Assembly (NCBI GenBank): GCA_018268375.1
Contig: JAFDWS010000002.1
Location: 1,178,001 to 1,242,000 of the forward strand
Length of the DNA: 64,000 bases
Direction of reading: 5' to 3'
Origin: Armatimonadota bacterium
Lineage (GTDB): Bacteria > Armatimonadota > Fimbriimonadia > Fimbriimonadales > Fimbriimonadaceae
This document shows, piece by piece, positions 15,024 to 22,872 of the stretch (the stretch's first letter is position 1; every line of letters begins with the position of its first letter). Below the pieces are notes generated by a model. It saw nothing but the letters and a program-made list of their open reading frames with translations. It did no database searches and was not told where the DNA came from. The translations under genes and the position numbers were made by a program.

Positions 15024-17318
15024 GTGTCGCATAATCCGTCCATGCCGTTCCTCCGGCGAAACTGGCCGGTCGTAACCCTTTCCCTACTGCCCTTGCTCGT
15101 GCTCTGGCCCTGTGTGTTCTTAGGCCGAGCGATCGGGCCGTGGAACCAGATCCTCCAGATGCAACCTTGGGGGCAAGCTCCGAACGGCTCGGCTTGGGAC
15201 GTCCTCCAAGCCGACGGCGTCCTCCAGTTCGCGCCTTGGCGGGACCTTGTGTTCGACGCCTGGGGCAAGGGCCAACTGCCGCTTTGGAGCCCTTATCAGC
15301 TTTGCGGCACGCCGCTTTTAGGCAATTCGCAGAGCGCGGGCTTCTATCCGCTTCACATCCTCATGGGGGTGCTGCACGTACCGACGTTCCTCGCCATCAC
15401 GCTCCTGGCCTGGTTCCACCTTGCCTGGGCGTGCCTGGGCGCGCGGGCCCTCGCGAAGGCGCTCGGTGCGAACGAGACCGGCGCCCTCATTGCCGGCTCC
15501 GGGTTCGGAATGTCGGCGTTCATGGTCTCTTGGACCCCACTGGCCAGCGTGGTCACGACGTGCTCTTGGATTCCGTGGGTGCTGTTCTGCGCCACTCAAG
15601 TCTTAAACCCGAACCCCGAAACCCGGAACCCGAAACGGATTGCGGCTCTCGCAGTCTCGGTCGGCATGCTCCTGTTGGGCGGGCACCTGCAGTTCGCCGC
15701 TTACGGGTTCATGGCCCTTCTGGTGTTCGGCGCCGCGTACGCAATCCAGCAGAAGGCCAGGTTGGCCAAGTGGGCAGGCGTTACGTTGGCGGTCTTCCTT
15801 GGTGTCGGCCTGGCTGCTCCGCAGTTGCTACCTTCAATTGCATTCTCGCGAACGAGCCACCGCGGCCAAGTCAAGCCCACGCCCGAGGGAGCGACGGCCT
15901 ACCTGGCCAGTGCCATAGGGTTGCCCGAGTTGACTGGCTTGGTCGTTCCGGCAGCAACTGGCTTACCCGGGGTTGCCGCGACCATAGATGGACAGCAAGT
16001 CCCCAGCTACTGGCCAGCATTTTACAAGCGCGGAGCCGCCTTCGCCGAAGGGGCGATTGGCCTTGGGCCCCTGGTTTTTGGTCTGCTGTTCTTAGCACGC
16101 AGGGACAAGCTCAAAGAGCAGGTGCCTGTGTTGCTGACAGCAGTCGTCGGTATCTTGTTGGCGACGGGGTCGCTCTCCCTGCTGCTCTACAACTTTGTGC
16201 CGGGCTGGGCCTCGACGGGGAGTCCCGGACGGGCCGGAGCACTTTTTGTTCTGGCCATGTGCGTGTGGGCGGGAACACTGTTCTCGGACGAAGAAACGAG
16301 ACGCACGCGTCGGTTGCTGTACGGTGGCTTGTCGGCGATCGTAGCAACTGCCCTGATGGTCGGGCTAGTCTCGACCTTGTCGAAGCCTTGGCTCGATGCC
16401 GCTCCTGGGCCATTCTCGTTCCTAGCAGCCACTCCTAGCGCCGGAGCAACGCTCGTGTTCCTTGCGCCCTTCACCGTCATCGCGGGCGCGATCCTTTCGG
16501 GCCGCAAGTCCAACTTGCGGGTGGACAAAACGGCTGTCGCCGTTATTGCAATAGTTTTCGGTAGCTTTGCGACCGGAGGGCTATGCCTCCCCACCGGCAT
16601 TCCCCCCGACTTCCGGCACGAACCCACCGCAACTCGCACCGCCTATGTCAACTCTGATTGGGAACTTCTCGCCAGACCGAACGCCCTCATGCCTGGCAAC
16701 ACGCCCAGCCTTTACCGTGTCCATGACGTCGCTGGGTACGACTCCCTGCTTGACCGCGACACCCTCGAGATGCTCCGCGCGGTGGATTCCGGCAAGGATC
16801 CGGCACCGCCAGCAAACGGCAACATGATGTTCGTCAAACCGGACTTCGACCCCGGAAAGCTGGCAGACGCAGGGGTTTCCGAAGTCCGCTGCCTCAAGCC
16901 TCTGCCTCAAATGGCGTCGAGCCCGACCCAGGATGGAAACGTCTTGGTCTACGCTCTCAGTGGACCCGGCCGAGCCTCGATCAACAACCAACCTGTCACG
17001 ATTTCTGAGGACGGATATGACCGCCAAACGGTGGTCACAACGGGGCCGGGGACACTCATCGTCCGCGACCGAAACATGGATGGATGGTCGGCCAAGGTGG
17101 ACGGGCAGTCCGCCGTCATCAAACCGGGACTCTGGCGAGAGGTCGAGATTGGGCCTGGCGAGCATAGGATCGAGTTCAAATACCATGCCCCCGGCCTCCG
17201 AACCGGCTTGGTGGCCGCCGCCGCCAGCTTGTTGCTTCTAGCTTTGCTCCTGGTCTCCGGGTTCGTGAGGAAATCCCGTTCAAATGAACCTGCTTCCACC
17301 GATTCTCATGTAAAATAA
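15024..17318 (+). CDS. YfhO-like membrane protein
   Basis: A 764-residue protein with about 12-13 transmembrane helices followed by a periplasmic beta-rich domain and a final C-terminal helix, the architecture of the YfhO family (implicated in lipoteichoic-acid glycosylation in Firmicutes; role in diderms unclear). The N-terminal loop NQILQMQPWGQAPNG and the later LLWSPYQLCGTPLLGNSQ-like stretch match the family style. The GTG at 15024 is chosen because AGGGGGG precedes it; the ATG at 15042 has none. At 15609-15638 a short run of near-identical CCCGAA units encodes NPNPETRNPK, probably a local slippage insertion in a loop. Confidence 0.75.
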   Translation: MSHNPSMPFLRRNWPVVTLSLLPLLVLWPCVFLGRAIGPWNQILQMQPWGQAPNGSAWDVLQADGVLQFAPWRDLVFDAWGKGQLPLWSPYQLCGTPLLGNSQSAGFYPLHILMGVLHVPTFLAITLLAWFHLAWACLGARALAKALGANETGALIAGSGFGMSAFMVSWTPLASVVTTCSWIPWVLFCATQVLNPNPETRNPKRIAALAVSVGMLLLGGHLQFAAYGFMALLVFGAAYAIQQKARLAKWAGVTLAVFLGVGLAAPQLLPSIAFSRTSHRGQVKPTPEGATAYLASAIGLPELTGLVVPAATGLPGVAATIDGQQVPSYWPAFYKRGAAFAEGAIGLGPLVFGLLFLARRDKLKEQVPVLLTAVVGILLATGSLSLLLYNFVPGWASTGSPGRAGALFVLAMCVWAGTLFSDEETRRTRRLLYGGLSAIVATALMVGLVSTLSKPWLDAAPGPFSFLAATPSAGATLVFLAPFTVIAGAILSGRKSNLRVDKTAVAVIAIVFGSFATGGLCLPTGIPPDFRHEPTATRTAYVNSDWELLARPNALMPGNTPSLYRVHDVAGYDSLLDRDTLEMLRAVDSGKDPAPPANGNMMFVKPDFDPGKLADAGVSEVRCLKPLPQMASSPTQDGNVLVYALSGPGRASINNQPVTISEDGYDRQTVVTTGPGTLIVRDRNMDGWSAKVDGQSAVIKPGLWREVEIGPGEHRIEFKYHAPGLRTGLVAAAASLLLLALLLVSGFVRKSRSNEPASTDSHVK

Positions 17319-17345
17319 GAGAACAGCCTCCAATCCACCTCGGAT

Positions 17346-17642
17346 ATGCGCGCATCGAGCACCCCTCTCCTTTCTCCCCAGACCTCGCGGCCCGGTCATG
17401 ACGGCGGTCGGTACCTGGTGGAGATCTTCAACAACGACCACACTCCTGTCGACATGGTCCTGGCCGTTCTCATGGAGGCGACCTCCTGCGACCTGGGCGA
17501 GGCACAAATGGAAGTTTGGGAGGCCGAACACTTCGGCAAGGCGGCCGTCCACTTTGCTGGCGAGAACAAGTGCCACCAGGTCGCCGCTGTGATCGAATCT
17601 GTCGGCGTCCAGACCGAGGTCAGGCGAGAGTGGGATGACTGA
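17346..17642 (+). CDS. ClpS-like protein 1
   Basis: A 98-residue protein. Residues about 23-92 follow the ClpS adaptor fold: a beta strand YLVEIFNNDHTP, helix VDMVLAVLMEA, then AEHFGKAAVHF. ClpS hands N-degron substrates to ClpA. In canonical ClpS the acidic loop is NDDxTP and a His sits in VHxxGKA; here one acidic residue of the loop is missing and the His is shifted by one, so substrate specificity is probably altered. The stop overlaps the start of a second copy. No clpA or clpC lies in the window. An upstream TAAAAT (17311-17316) may be its -10. Confidence 0.7.
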   Translation: MRASSTPLLSPQTSRPGHDGGRYLVEIFNNDHTPVDMVLAVLMEATSCDLGEAQMEVWEAEHFGKAAVHFAGENKCHQVAAVIESVGVQTEVRREWDD

Positions 17643-17955
17643 ACTCAAGGAATATGCGGCCACCTTGCTTGCCAGCGGCCTCGAGGCGCCCGCTCGCGAA
17701 CTGGTTGAAAAGCCTTCGACCGGCGAGTCTTGGATCGTCACGGTCTACAACAACGAGACCAACACCTATGAAGAGGTCATGACGGTGTTGATGCTGGCGA
17801 CAGGCTGCGACGCCGAGGAGGCCTACATTGAGGCTTGGGAAGTCGACCACTTTGGCCAGTGCGTCGTCCATCGCTCGGACGAGAACGAGTGCAAAGGCGC
17901 CGCCGACGTGATCGCGGTCATCGGCATCCGCGTCGAAGCCACTCCAGACAGCTAA
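17635..17955 (+). CDS. ClpS-like protein 2
   Basis: A 106-residue paralogue of the preceding gene with a longer N-terminal helix (about 30 residues, LKEYAATLLASGLEAPARELV) before the same fold: WIVTVYNNETNTYEEVMTVL, then EVDHFGQCVVH. It shares NN in the first loop, the AxxEAWExxHFG pattern and a terminal VIxxIGIRVEA strand with copy 1. The acidic loop of ClpS is changed to NNETN. It overlaps copy 1 by 8 bases (ATGACTGA), so the pair is translationally coupled and may act together. It converges on the diguanylate cyclase gene with 4-base overlap. Confidence 0.7.
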   Translation: MTELKEYAATLLASGLEAPARELVEKPSTGESWIVTVYNNETNTYEEVMTVLMLATGCDAEEAYIEAWEVDHFGQCVVHRSDENECKGAADVIAVIGIRVEATPDS

Positions 17956-19895
17956 GCAGCCTGGTCCGTGCCCGCCATGAGGGCGACGATTTCAGGATCG
18001 AACTTGCCGAGATCCCGCACAAAGGGCTTCCCTTGCTCGAGCACAAGAGCCTGAAGCGCGCACAGCACACGCGTCAAGAGCGGTATCTGGTCACCGCGGA
18101 CTTTGCGCGGTCCACGGCCGTCGAACCGTTCCTCGAGCTCGCTGAGGCACGCCGTCACCGCATGGAGGCGCTTGTCCTGCCGGAGCTTGTCGAGCGCTTG
18201 GAACTGACCGGCGCGGGTCTGCCTCGTCCAGTGGCAAAGGAGCAAAATGGCGGCCTGGAGTGTTTGCTGCTGGAGCCCGGAGAACCCAAAGTGGCCGGAA
18301 ACATGGGCCACGTATCCACGGCTCGTCTCCAGCACCGCTTGAGCCTGACTTCGCTCCTCGACTGGGATCAGGCCCAGCACGATGCTCAGCAACGACTCCA
18401 CGCTCGAAGCGCTTTCGTTCGCACATTCGCCCTTATAGAGCACGACGCGGTTGCGGGTCGTCCGCTTCGCCTCGTAGAGTGCCAAGTCGGCCGCTTTGAG
18501 GACTGCCGGCGAATCTGCGCCGTTGGTTGGGAAAATCGCGCAACCCAGGCTAGCGGTGATTCCCCGGCTCTCGCCCGCGGCTGACTTGTAGTCCAGTTCC
18601 GCGATCGCCGCACGGATTCGCTCGCCAGCGGCAAAGGTGGTGTCGCTGTCAGCTCCCGGCATGACGATCGTGAACTCTTCTCCCCCGTACCGGGCTGCCA
18701 GGTCGTATTCGCGGACGCAAGATTTCAAGACCTGCGCCACCATCTTGAGGACACGGTCGCCCGCGTCGTGGCCCTCTTCCTCGTTGAAGCGGCGGAAGTG
18801 GTCGACGTCAAGCATGATGACCCCGATCTCGCTCCGAGAGCGCTCGGCCTCCAGGATTCGCTTGTAGAGAAAGTCCTGCATGGCGCGGTGGTTGGCGATA
18901 CCGGTGAGCGGATCGTAGGTCGCCTGCCTCTCGGCCGCCTCGAACATGAGGGCAGAGTTGAACGCCAGGGCCAAGTGCTCGGCGACCGTCATGTAGAGGT
19001 CTTCGTTTGTCAAGAACGCTTCGTCGCCTGCCCGGGCCACGAGCTCAAGGAGCCCGACGAGCCGGCCACCGATCGTTAACGGCCATACCATCAGCCCGCC
19101 TGCCGTCAGGTAGCAAAGCTTTCCTTCCAGATCGGCCGTGATCGGGTCCTGCTTGACGTCGGGAACGACGAGGAACCTTCCGGAGCTGGCCGAAACCTCG
19201 GCAATACAGCTCTTACCCCGGGTGGGGTCGATCTTCGAGAGAGCCGCAATACCCTGCCGGTTGGCACCGACGCTCGCCACAAGTTCGAGAGGGTCGTCGT
19301 CGCTCGATCTCACCCACATCATGACGGCGGCGAGTTCCGTGGCCGTCGCAATGGCGTGCGCCGCCGCGACCGCCATCGGCTGCAGCGTCTGGTGCATCGT
19401 CAGAACCTTGCCGATCTTTTTCAGCACGTCCGCCTTGCGATGACTCTGCTCGGCTTGAGCTCTGGCTTCCCCTTCTTCTCCCGCCTCGAACACGAGGAAG
19501 AGAGCGGCGAACCCGTCACCTACCTTGATCGGGCAAACGTACCATCGGAATCCCTCGTGGTACACGCCCCCAGGCTGGCCGCGTTGCGCATTGCGGAAGA
19601 ACGAGCCCAAGAACGGGATCGTACGGATGTCAGTGGCGTGACCAAGCAGCCCGCAGGCTACGCCCCAAATGGATTCGATCCGCCCGGAAACGCCGACAAA
19701 AGCTGCGCCGTGAAGGTCAGAGCCGAAATATCCTACAAGGGGCGGGTGCTCGAATTTGACGGTGCACGCGCGGCCATCGGGAAGCACGAAGCGGGCCGGA
19801 AACCCGGAGTCCTCTGTTCCGCCAGTTCGGAACAGGCTCAAACCCAGGGTCTCCAGCGCGGCATGAAGTTCGTTGTCAGGTGGGCCGTGCTGCAA
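17952..19895 (-). CDS. GAF-GGDEF diguanylate cyclase
   Basis: A 647-residue cytoplasmic signalling protein. An N-terminal sensor-like part (1-140) is followed by a GAF-type domain (about 165-325), a signature linker ERQATYDPLTGIANHRAM and a GGDEF domain whose active site reads GGEEF (404-408). RxxD (REYD) lies five residues upstream, the product-inhibition I-site. The last 140 residues are helical and unassigned. It should make cyclic di-GMP from GTP, with feedback control, and could influence T4P behaviour in this genome, although no link is shown. The start is a TTG at 19895; no ATG is well placed and the true start is uncertain. Confidence 0.85.
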   Translation of the reverse strand: MQHGPPDNELHAALETLGLSLFRTGGTEDSGFPARFVLPDGRACTVKFEHPPLVGYFGSDLHGAAFVGVSGRIESIWGVACGLLGHATDIRTIPFLGSFFRNAQRGQPGGVYHEGFRWYVCPIKVGDGFAALFLVFEAGEEGEARAQAEQSHRKADVLKKIGKVLTMHQTLQPMAVAAAHAIATATELAAVMMWVRSSDDDPLELVASVGANRQGIAALSKIDPTRGKSCIAEVSASSGRFLVVPDVKQDPITADLEGKLCYLTAGGLMVWPLTIGGRLVGLLELVARAGDEAFLTNEDLYMTVAEHLALAFNSALMFEAAERQATYDPLTGIANHRAMQDFLYKRILEAERSRSEIGVIMLDVDHFRRFNEEEGHDAGDRVLKMVAQVLKSCVREYDLAARYGGEEFTIVMPGADSDTTFAAGERIRAAIAELDYKSAAGESRGITASLGCAIFPTNGADSPAVLKAADLALYEAKRTTRNRVVLYKGECANESASSVESLLSIVLGLIPVEERSQAQAVLETSRGYVAHVSGHFGFSGLQQQTLQAAILLLCHWTRQTRAGQFQALDKLRQDKRLHAVTACLSELEERFDGRGPRKVRGDQIPLLTRVLCALQALVLEQGKPFVRDLGKFDPEIVALMAGTDQAA

Positions 19896-19941
19896 GGACA
19901 GAGTAATCTTCGGTCTCGCCGGAGTCCTAAAGAACCCCTAA

Positions 19942-21789
19942 ATGAACCGAATTTTTGTAAGATTTCAGCGTCTAACTTGCGTGCGTGGCGCATTCATCAC
20001 CGTTCCTCTCCTGTTGCTCGCCGGTTGCGGCGGAGGCGGGGTCGCAGGCAACTCGGGTCGCAACCTCGGGGACACTTGCCCCGGCAACCCGCAGGGCACG
20101 ATCACCTACTCCACGACTTGGGGAAGCACGCCCTCGGGAGCGTCGCAAGTCATCCAGTTGCGTGACGCCGCTGGCAACCTTCTTCGACCAGACACCCTGA
20201 ACCGCCAGGGGGCGTCGAGTTCAAGCCTGCCCCCGATCAGCTTCGGCGCTGGGGTGTACGAGCTCAAGGTGACCCTTTATCCCCAACCGAACGCGACGGG
20301 GACACCGTTAGGCGAAACGAGCGTGGTCGTCGACTTGTGCGGGGGCACTCCTGTCGACGCCCAGATTACGACCGCCGCCGGCGTCGCGGTCAAGACCCTC
20401 ACTTTGAACCCGATCAGCCTGAGACTGAACCAACAACAGACAAGACGTTTCGTCGCAACGCCGCGCACCAACCAGGGCGTGCCTGGGTTCCTCCCGGTCG
20501 GCTCGGTGCATTGGTCGGTTCTGGGCGGTATCGGAACGATCAATTCGACCGGGGTGTTCACGGCCTCGACACCAGGCTCGGGGTCAGTGGTGGGAAACGT
20601 GACGAGCCCGCCCCTTAACTCGAGCTCGCCAGTGACCGTCGATGCTTTCAATCCGGCTCACGGAAAGTGGACCGTGCTCGTCTTCATGAACGCGGCCAAC
20701 GACCTTGCTCCGGACAGCGACCTCAACATGAACCAAATGGAGCAGGTCGCCGGCAATCCCAACGTCCGGTTCGTCGTCCAGTGGAAGGAGTCGCACGCTG
20801 CCTTTGCCGGCTCCACGTTCGAGGGTGTCAGGCGGTACCTCGTGAAGCCGGACACCGACCCCAACACCATCAACAGCGAACTCGTCCAGGACAACTTGGT
20901 CGATGGGCAAGGAAACGCTCTCGACATGGGCAATCCCCAGACCCTTCTTGACTTCATCACGTGGGGCAAGCAGTTCTATCCCGCCGACAGGTACGTCCTC
21001 GTCCTTTGGAACCATGGCAAGGGCTGGCAACGGTCTCCGAACGGGGGCGACCGCACAAGGGGCTTTAGCTTCGACGACCAATACGGGACCCACATCGACA
21101 CGTGGCAGTTGAGCCAGGCGCTCGGGAGCAACACGTTCGACATCGTCGCTTGGGACGCAAGCCTCATGCAAATGATGGAGGTCAACTATGAGTTGCGGGG
21201 CAAGGCCGGGTTCGTCGCTGGCAGCGAGGAGAGCCCGCCTGAGCAAGGCTATCCGTACCAGGACGTTTTCAAAGCGTTCCGCGACACGCCCGACGCACCG
21301 ACCGCCACGCTCTCAAAGGGGTTCGTGGACGGCATGCTGAACAACCCGCTCTATGCTGGCCTCAAGATCACCCAGAGCGTCATCGACACCTCGAAGCTCA
21401 ATGCTCTGGCGTCGGCGCTCGACAGCCTCGGGACGGAACTGTTCAACAACAAGGGCACGATGGGCACGATCATCAATCAGGTGAGGAACAATGCACAGTC
21501 CTACAGCCCCAACTCGCTGCGCTATTACCGGGACATCGGGGACGTCTGCAAGTTGCTGAAGGCCGATGCAGGCACGCCTGCATCGGTGAAGACGGCGGCG
21601 ACCGCCGTCGAGACCGCGTTGGCAGCGGCTGTGGTCTGGGAGGGCCACAATAGCCATTCGCCCAACAGCAATGGACTGGCGATCGACTTCTCACCAGGAG
21701 GCACGTTCCAGTCGTACCGAGCCGACTACCTTCAACTGAAATTCGCTCAGGACACTTTCTGGGACGAGTTCCTTGGGGCTGCGCCCTAG
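19942..21789 (+). CDS. Clostripain-family (C11) lipoprotein, Cys replaced by Ser
   Basis: A 615-residue lipoprotein. The signal peptide ends LLLLAGCGGGG, a clear lipobox. Residues about 40-235 form beta-rich domains, including a Big-like stretch (VHWSVLGGIGTINSTGVFTA). From about 240 the clostripain fold begins: KWTVLVFMNAANDL, VLVLWNHGKGW (His358, catalytic) and FDIVAWDASLMQMMEV. The family's nucleophile is the Cys of DACLM; here it is Ser407 (codon AGC, one base from TGC). The protein is therefore either a pseudo-enzyme or uses Ser. It is divergent from the cyclase gene, and a hairpin follows the stop at 21805. Confidence 0.85.
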   Translation: MNRIFVRFQRLTCVRGAFITVPLLLLAGCGGGGVAGNSGRNLGDTCPGNPQGTITYSTTWGSTPSGASQVIQLRDAAGNLLRPDTLNRQGASSSSLPPISFGAGVYELKVTLYPQPNATGTPLGETSVVVDLCGGTPVDAQITTAAGVAVKTLTLNPISLRLNQQQTRRFVATPRTNQGVPGFLPVGSVHWSVLGGIGTINSTGVFTASTPGSGSVVGNVTSPPLNSSSPVTVDAFNPAHGKWTVLVFMNAANDLAPDSDLNMNQMEQVAGNPNVRFVVQWKESHAAFAGSTFEGVRRYLVKPDTDPNTINSELVQDNLVDGQGNALDMGNPQTLLDFITWGKQFYPADRYVLVLWNHGKGWQRSPNGGDRTRGFSFDDQYGTHIDTWQLSQALGSNTFDIVAWDASLMQMMEVNYELRGKAGFVAGSEESPPEQGYPYQDVFKAFRDTPDAPTATLSKGFVDGMLNNPLYAGLKITQSVIDTSKLNALASALDSLGTELFNNKGTMGTIINQVRNNAQSYSPNSLRYYRDIGDVCKLLKADAGTPASVKTAATAVETALAAAVVWEGHNSHSPNSNGLAIDFSPGGTFQSYRADYLQLKFAQDTFWDEFLGAAP

Positions 21790-21804
21790 GTTCAAAAATG
21801 CTCA

Positions 21805-21826
21805 GGGCCCCGAATAAACGGGGCCC
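21805..21826. terminator. Strong hairpin after C11 gene
   Basis: GGGCCCCG-AATAAA-CGGGGCCC is a perfect 8-bp GC stem 16 bases after the stop. No T-run follows on either side, so it could be a weak terminator or an mRNA-end stabiliser. Confidence 0.55.
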
Positions 21827-21888
21827 GTGGCTGGAGGGGTGCGTATGGGACTGGACTGGGCGATCCAGCTTTCTTTGGTTTTGGTTTC

Positions 21889-21989
21889 GAGGCGGTGGTG
21901 AGTCGCCTCTAATGCGGCTTTTCCCTTCGGCCGCAAGCTGGGATGCCAGCAGTTGGACGGGCTCACAGCCTCAGAACTTGATTTCAAGT
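21889..21989. other. Cluster of short hairpins in a gene-free gap
   Basis: Between the C11 gene and rpsR (313 bases, no gene) four small perfect stems follow in a row: GAGGCG/CGCCTC (21889-21909), TGCGGC/GCCGCA (21913-21935), GCTGG-GATG-CCAGC (21937-21950) and ACTTG-ATTT-CAAGT (21976-21989). This could be a structured RNA on either strand. I recognise no known RNA family, and no promoter is certain. Confidence 0.25.
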
Positions 21990-22051
21990 CCAATTGCCGT
22001 GGTGCGTTTGCGGGCTTTTGACCGATAGGTCGCCGCGCAACGTCATTGGCA

Positions 22052-22064
22052 CGGGTGCCATAAT
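22052..22064 (+). promoter_or_regulatory. Putative rpsR promoter (extended -10)
   Basis: TGCCATAAT (22056-22064) is an extended -10 box. The same TGCCATAAT string occurs before rplU. A small GGCCC/GGGCC hairpin (22077-22090) sits between it and the ribosome site of rpsR. Confidence 0.45.
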
Positions 22065-22102
22065 CGAGCCTCGCCAGGCCCGACCGGGCCCGAGAGTGAC
22101 CA

Positions 22103-22450
22103 ATGAGCGAAGAACTGAAGAACGACATGGGCTTCGACCCGATGTCAGAAAAGGTGGCCGCCGACGACGGCCGAGGCGAAGGCGGCAAGAAGAAGCGCCA
22201 GCGCCGCAAGGTCAGCTATCTGACCGTCAACAAGATCGACAGCGTCGACTACAAGGACGTCGCCATCTTGCGCCGGTTCCTGACCGAGCGCGGCAAGATC
22301 CTCCCCAGCCGCCAAACCGGCAACACGGCGAAGCAGCAGCGCATGGTCGCGCGAGCGATCAAGCGTGCGAGGGAAATGGCCCTTCTGCCGTTTGTCGTGA
22401 CCGACACCACGGACGAGCCGCGGGCACCTCGCGTCCCTAGGTCTGAATAA
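22103..22450 (+). CDS. rpsR: Ribosomal protein S18
   Basis: A 115-residue small-subunit protein. The conserved S18 core is at about residues 38-95: [23 protein letters not shown], then [20 protein letters not shown]. The acidic/basic N-terminal extension of about 35 residues and short C-terminal tail make it longer than the usual 75-80 residues. It stands alone, without rpsF, ssb or rplI beside it. The ATG at 22103 follows GAGAGTGA. A strong intrinsic terminator follows. Confidence 0.95.
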   Translation: MSEELKNDMGFDPMSEKVAADDGRGEGGKKKRQRRKVSYLTVNKIDSVDYKDVAILRRFLTERGKILPSRQTGNTAKQQRMVARAIKRAREMALLPFVVTDTTDEPRAPRVPRSE

Positions 22451-22471
22451 GCCTTCAACTCTTACCAAAGG

Positions 22472-22503
22472 AAATCGGACTGCTCAAGCAGTCCGATTTT
22501 TTT
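22472..22503 (+). terminator. Rho-independent terminator of rpsR
   Basis: A 12-bp stem (AAATCGGACTGC with GCAGTCCGATTT, loop TCAA) followed by a T-run to 22503, 21 bases after the rpsR stop. Confidence 0.95.
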
Positions 22504-22576
22504 GTGCAACCCTCCGGGCGCGGGCCCGTACTTCCCCAAAAGCCCCGGAACGAGGGAGCCAGAGCCGAACCCTTGC

Positions 22577-22609
22577 TAGAATGCGTCTGAATCAACTGAG
22601 GATTCAGAC
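22577..22609 (+). promoter_or_regulatory. Efflux-operon promoter with inverted-repeat operator
   Basis: TAGAAT at 22577-22582 is a likely -10. Two bases later comes a perfect 9-bp inverted repeat GTCTGAATC-N7-GATTCAGAC (22585-22609), covering the expected start site, followed closely by the ATG of the AbrB-like gene at 22615. The arrangement fits a repressor operator; as RNA it would also form a hairpin that hides the start. Confidence 0.6.
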
Positions 22610-22614
22610 ATTTC

Positions 22615-22872
22615 ATGCGAATATGCGGTGGAGCCGACCTTCAAGTCGACGACTGTTTTTATGGCTCGGTGACCGTCGGTGAACGGGGCCAGGTCGTGAT
22701 TCCTGCGGAGGCTAGGAACCAACTGGGAATCAAGGCAGGGGACAAGATCCTCATCATGAGGCATCCGATTTACGCGGGCCTGATGATGGCGAAGATCGAC
22801 GCCCTCCACGACTTTTTGGATGATTTCAGACGGACATTGGACCGGATGAAAGAAATGGACGGTGAAGAATGA
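22615..22872 (+). CDS. AbrB/SpoVT-type regulator of efflux operon
   Basis: An 85-residue protein with a swapped-hairpin AbrB DNA-binding domain at about residues 18-50: GSVTVGERGQVVIPAEARNQ, then LGIKAGDKILIM. The C-terminal helix (LHDFLDDFRRTLDRMKEM) may dimerise. It is the first gene of a four-gene efflux operon, its stop overlapping the TolC-like start (ATGA), and it sits behind a perfect inverted repeat. Autoregulation of the operon is the natural inference. The ATG at 22615 is taken because it lies immediately after the repeat; a Val start inside would remove part of the domain. Confidence 0.85.
   Translation: MRICGGADLQVDDCFYGSVTVGERGQVVIPAEARNQLGIKAGDKILIMRHPIYAGLMMAKIDALHDFLDDFRRTLDRMKEMDGEE

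Noticed and set aside
15605..15640. CCCGAA-type microrepeat as a regulatory repeat
   Set aside because: It lies in frame within the YfhO-like coding sequence (NPNPETRNPK) and reads as a small slippage insertion in a loop.
21961..22000. tRNA-like T-arm around GATTTCAAGTCC
   Set aside because: No acceptor, D arm or anticodon stem can be fitted on either strand.
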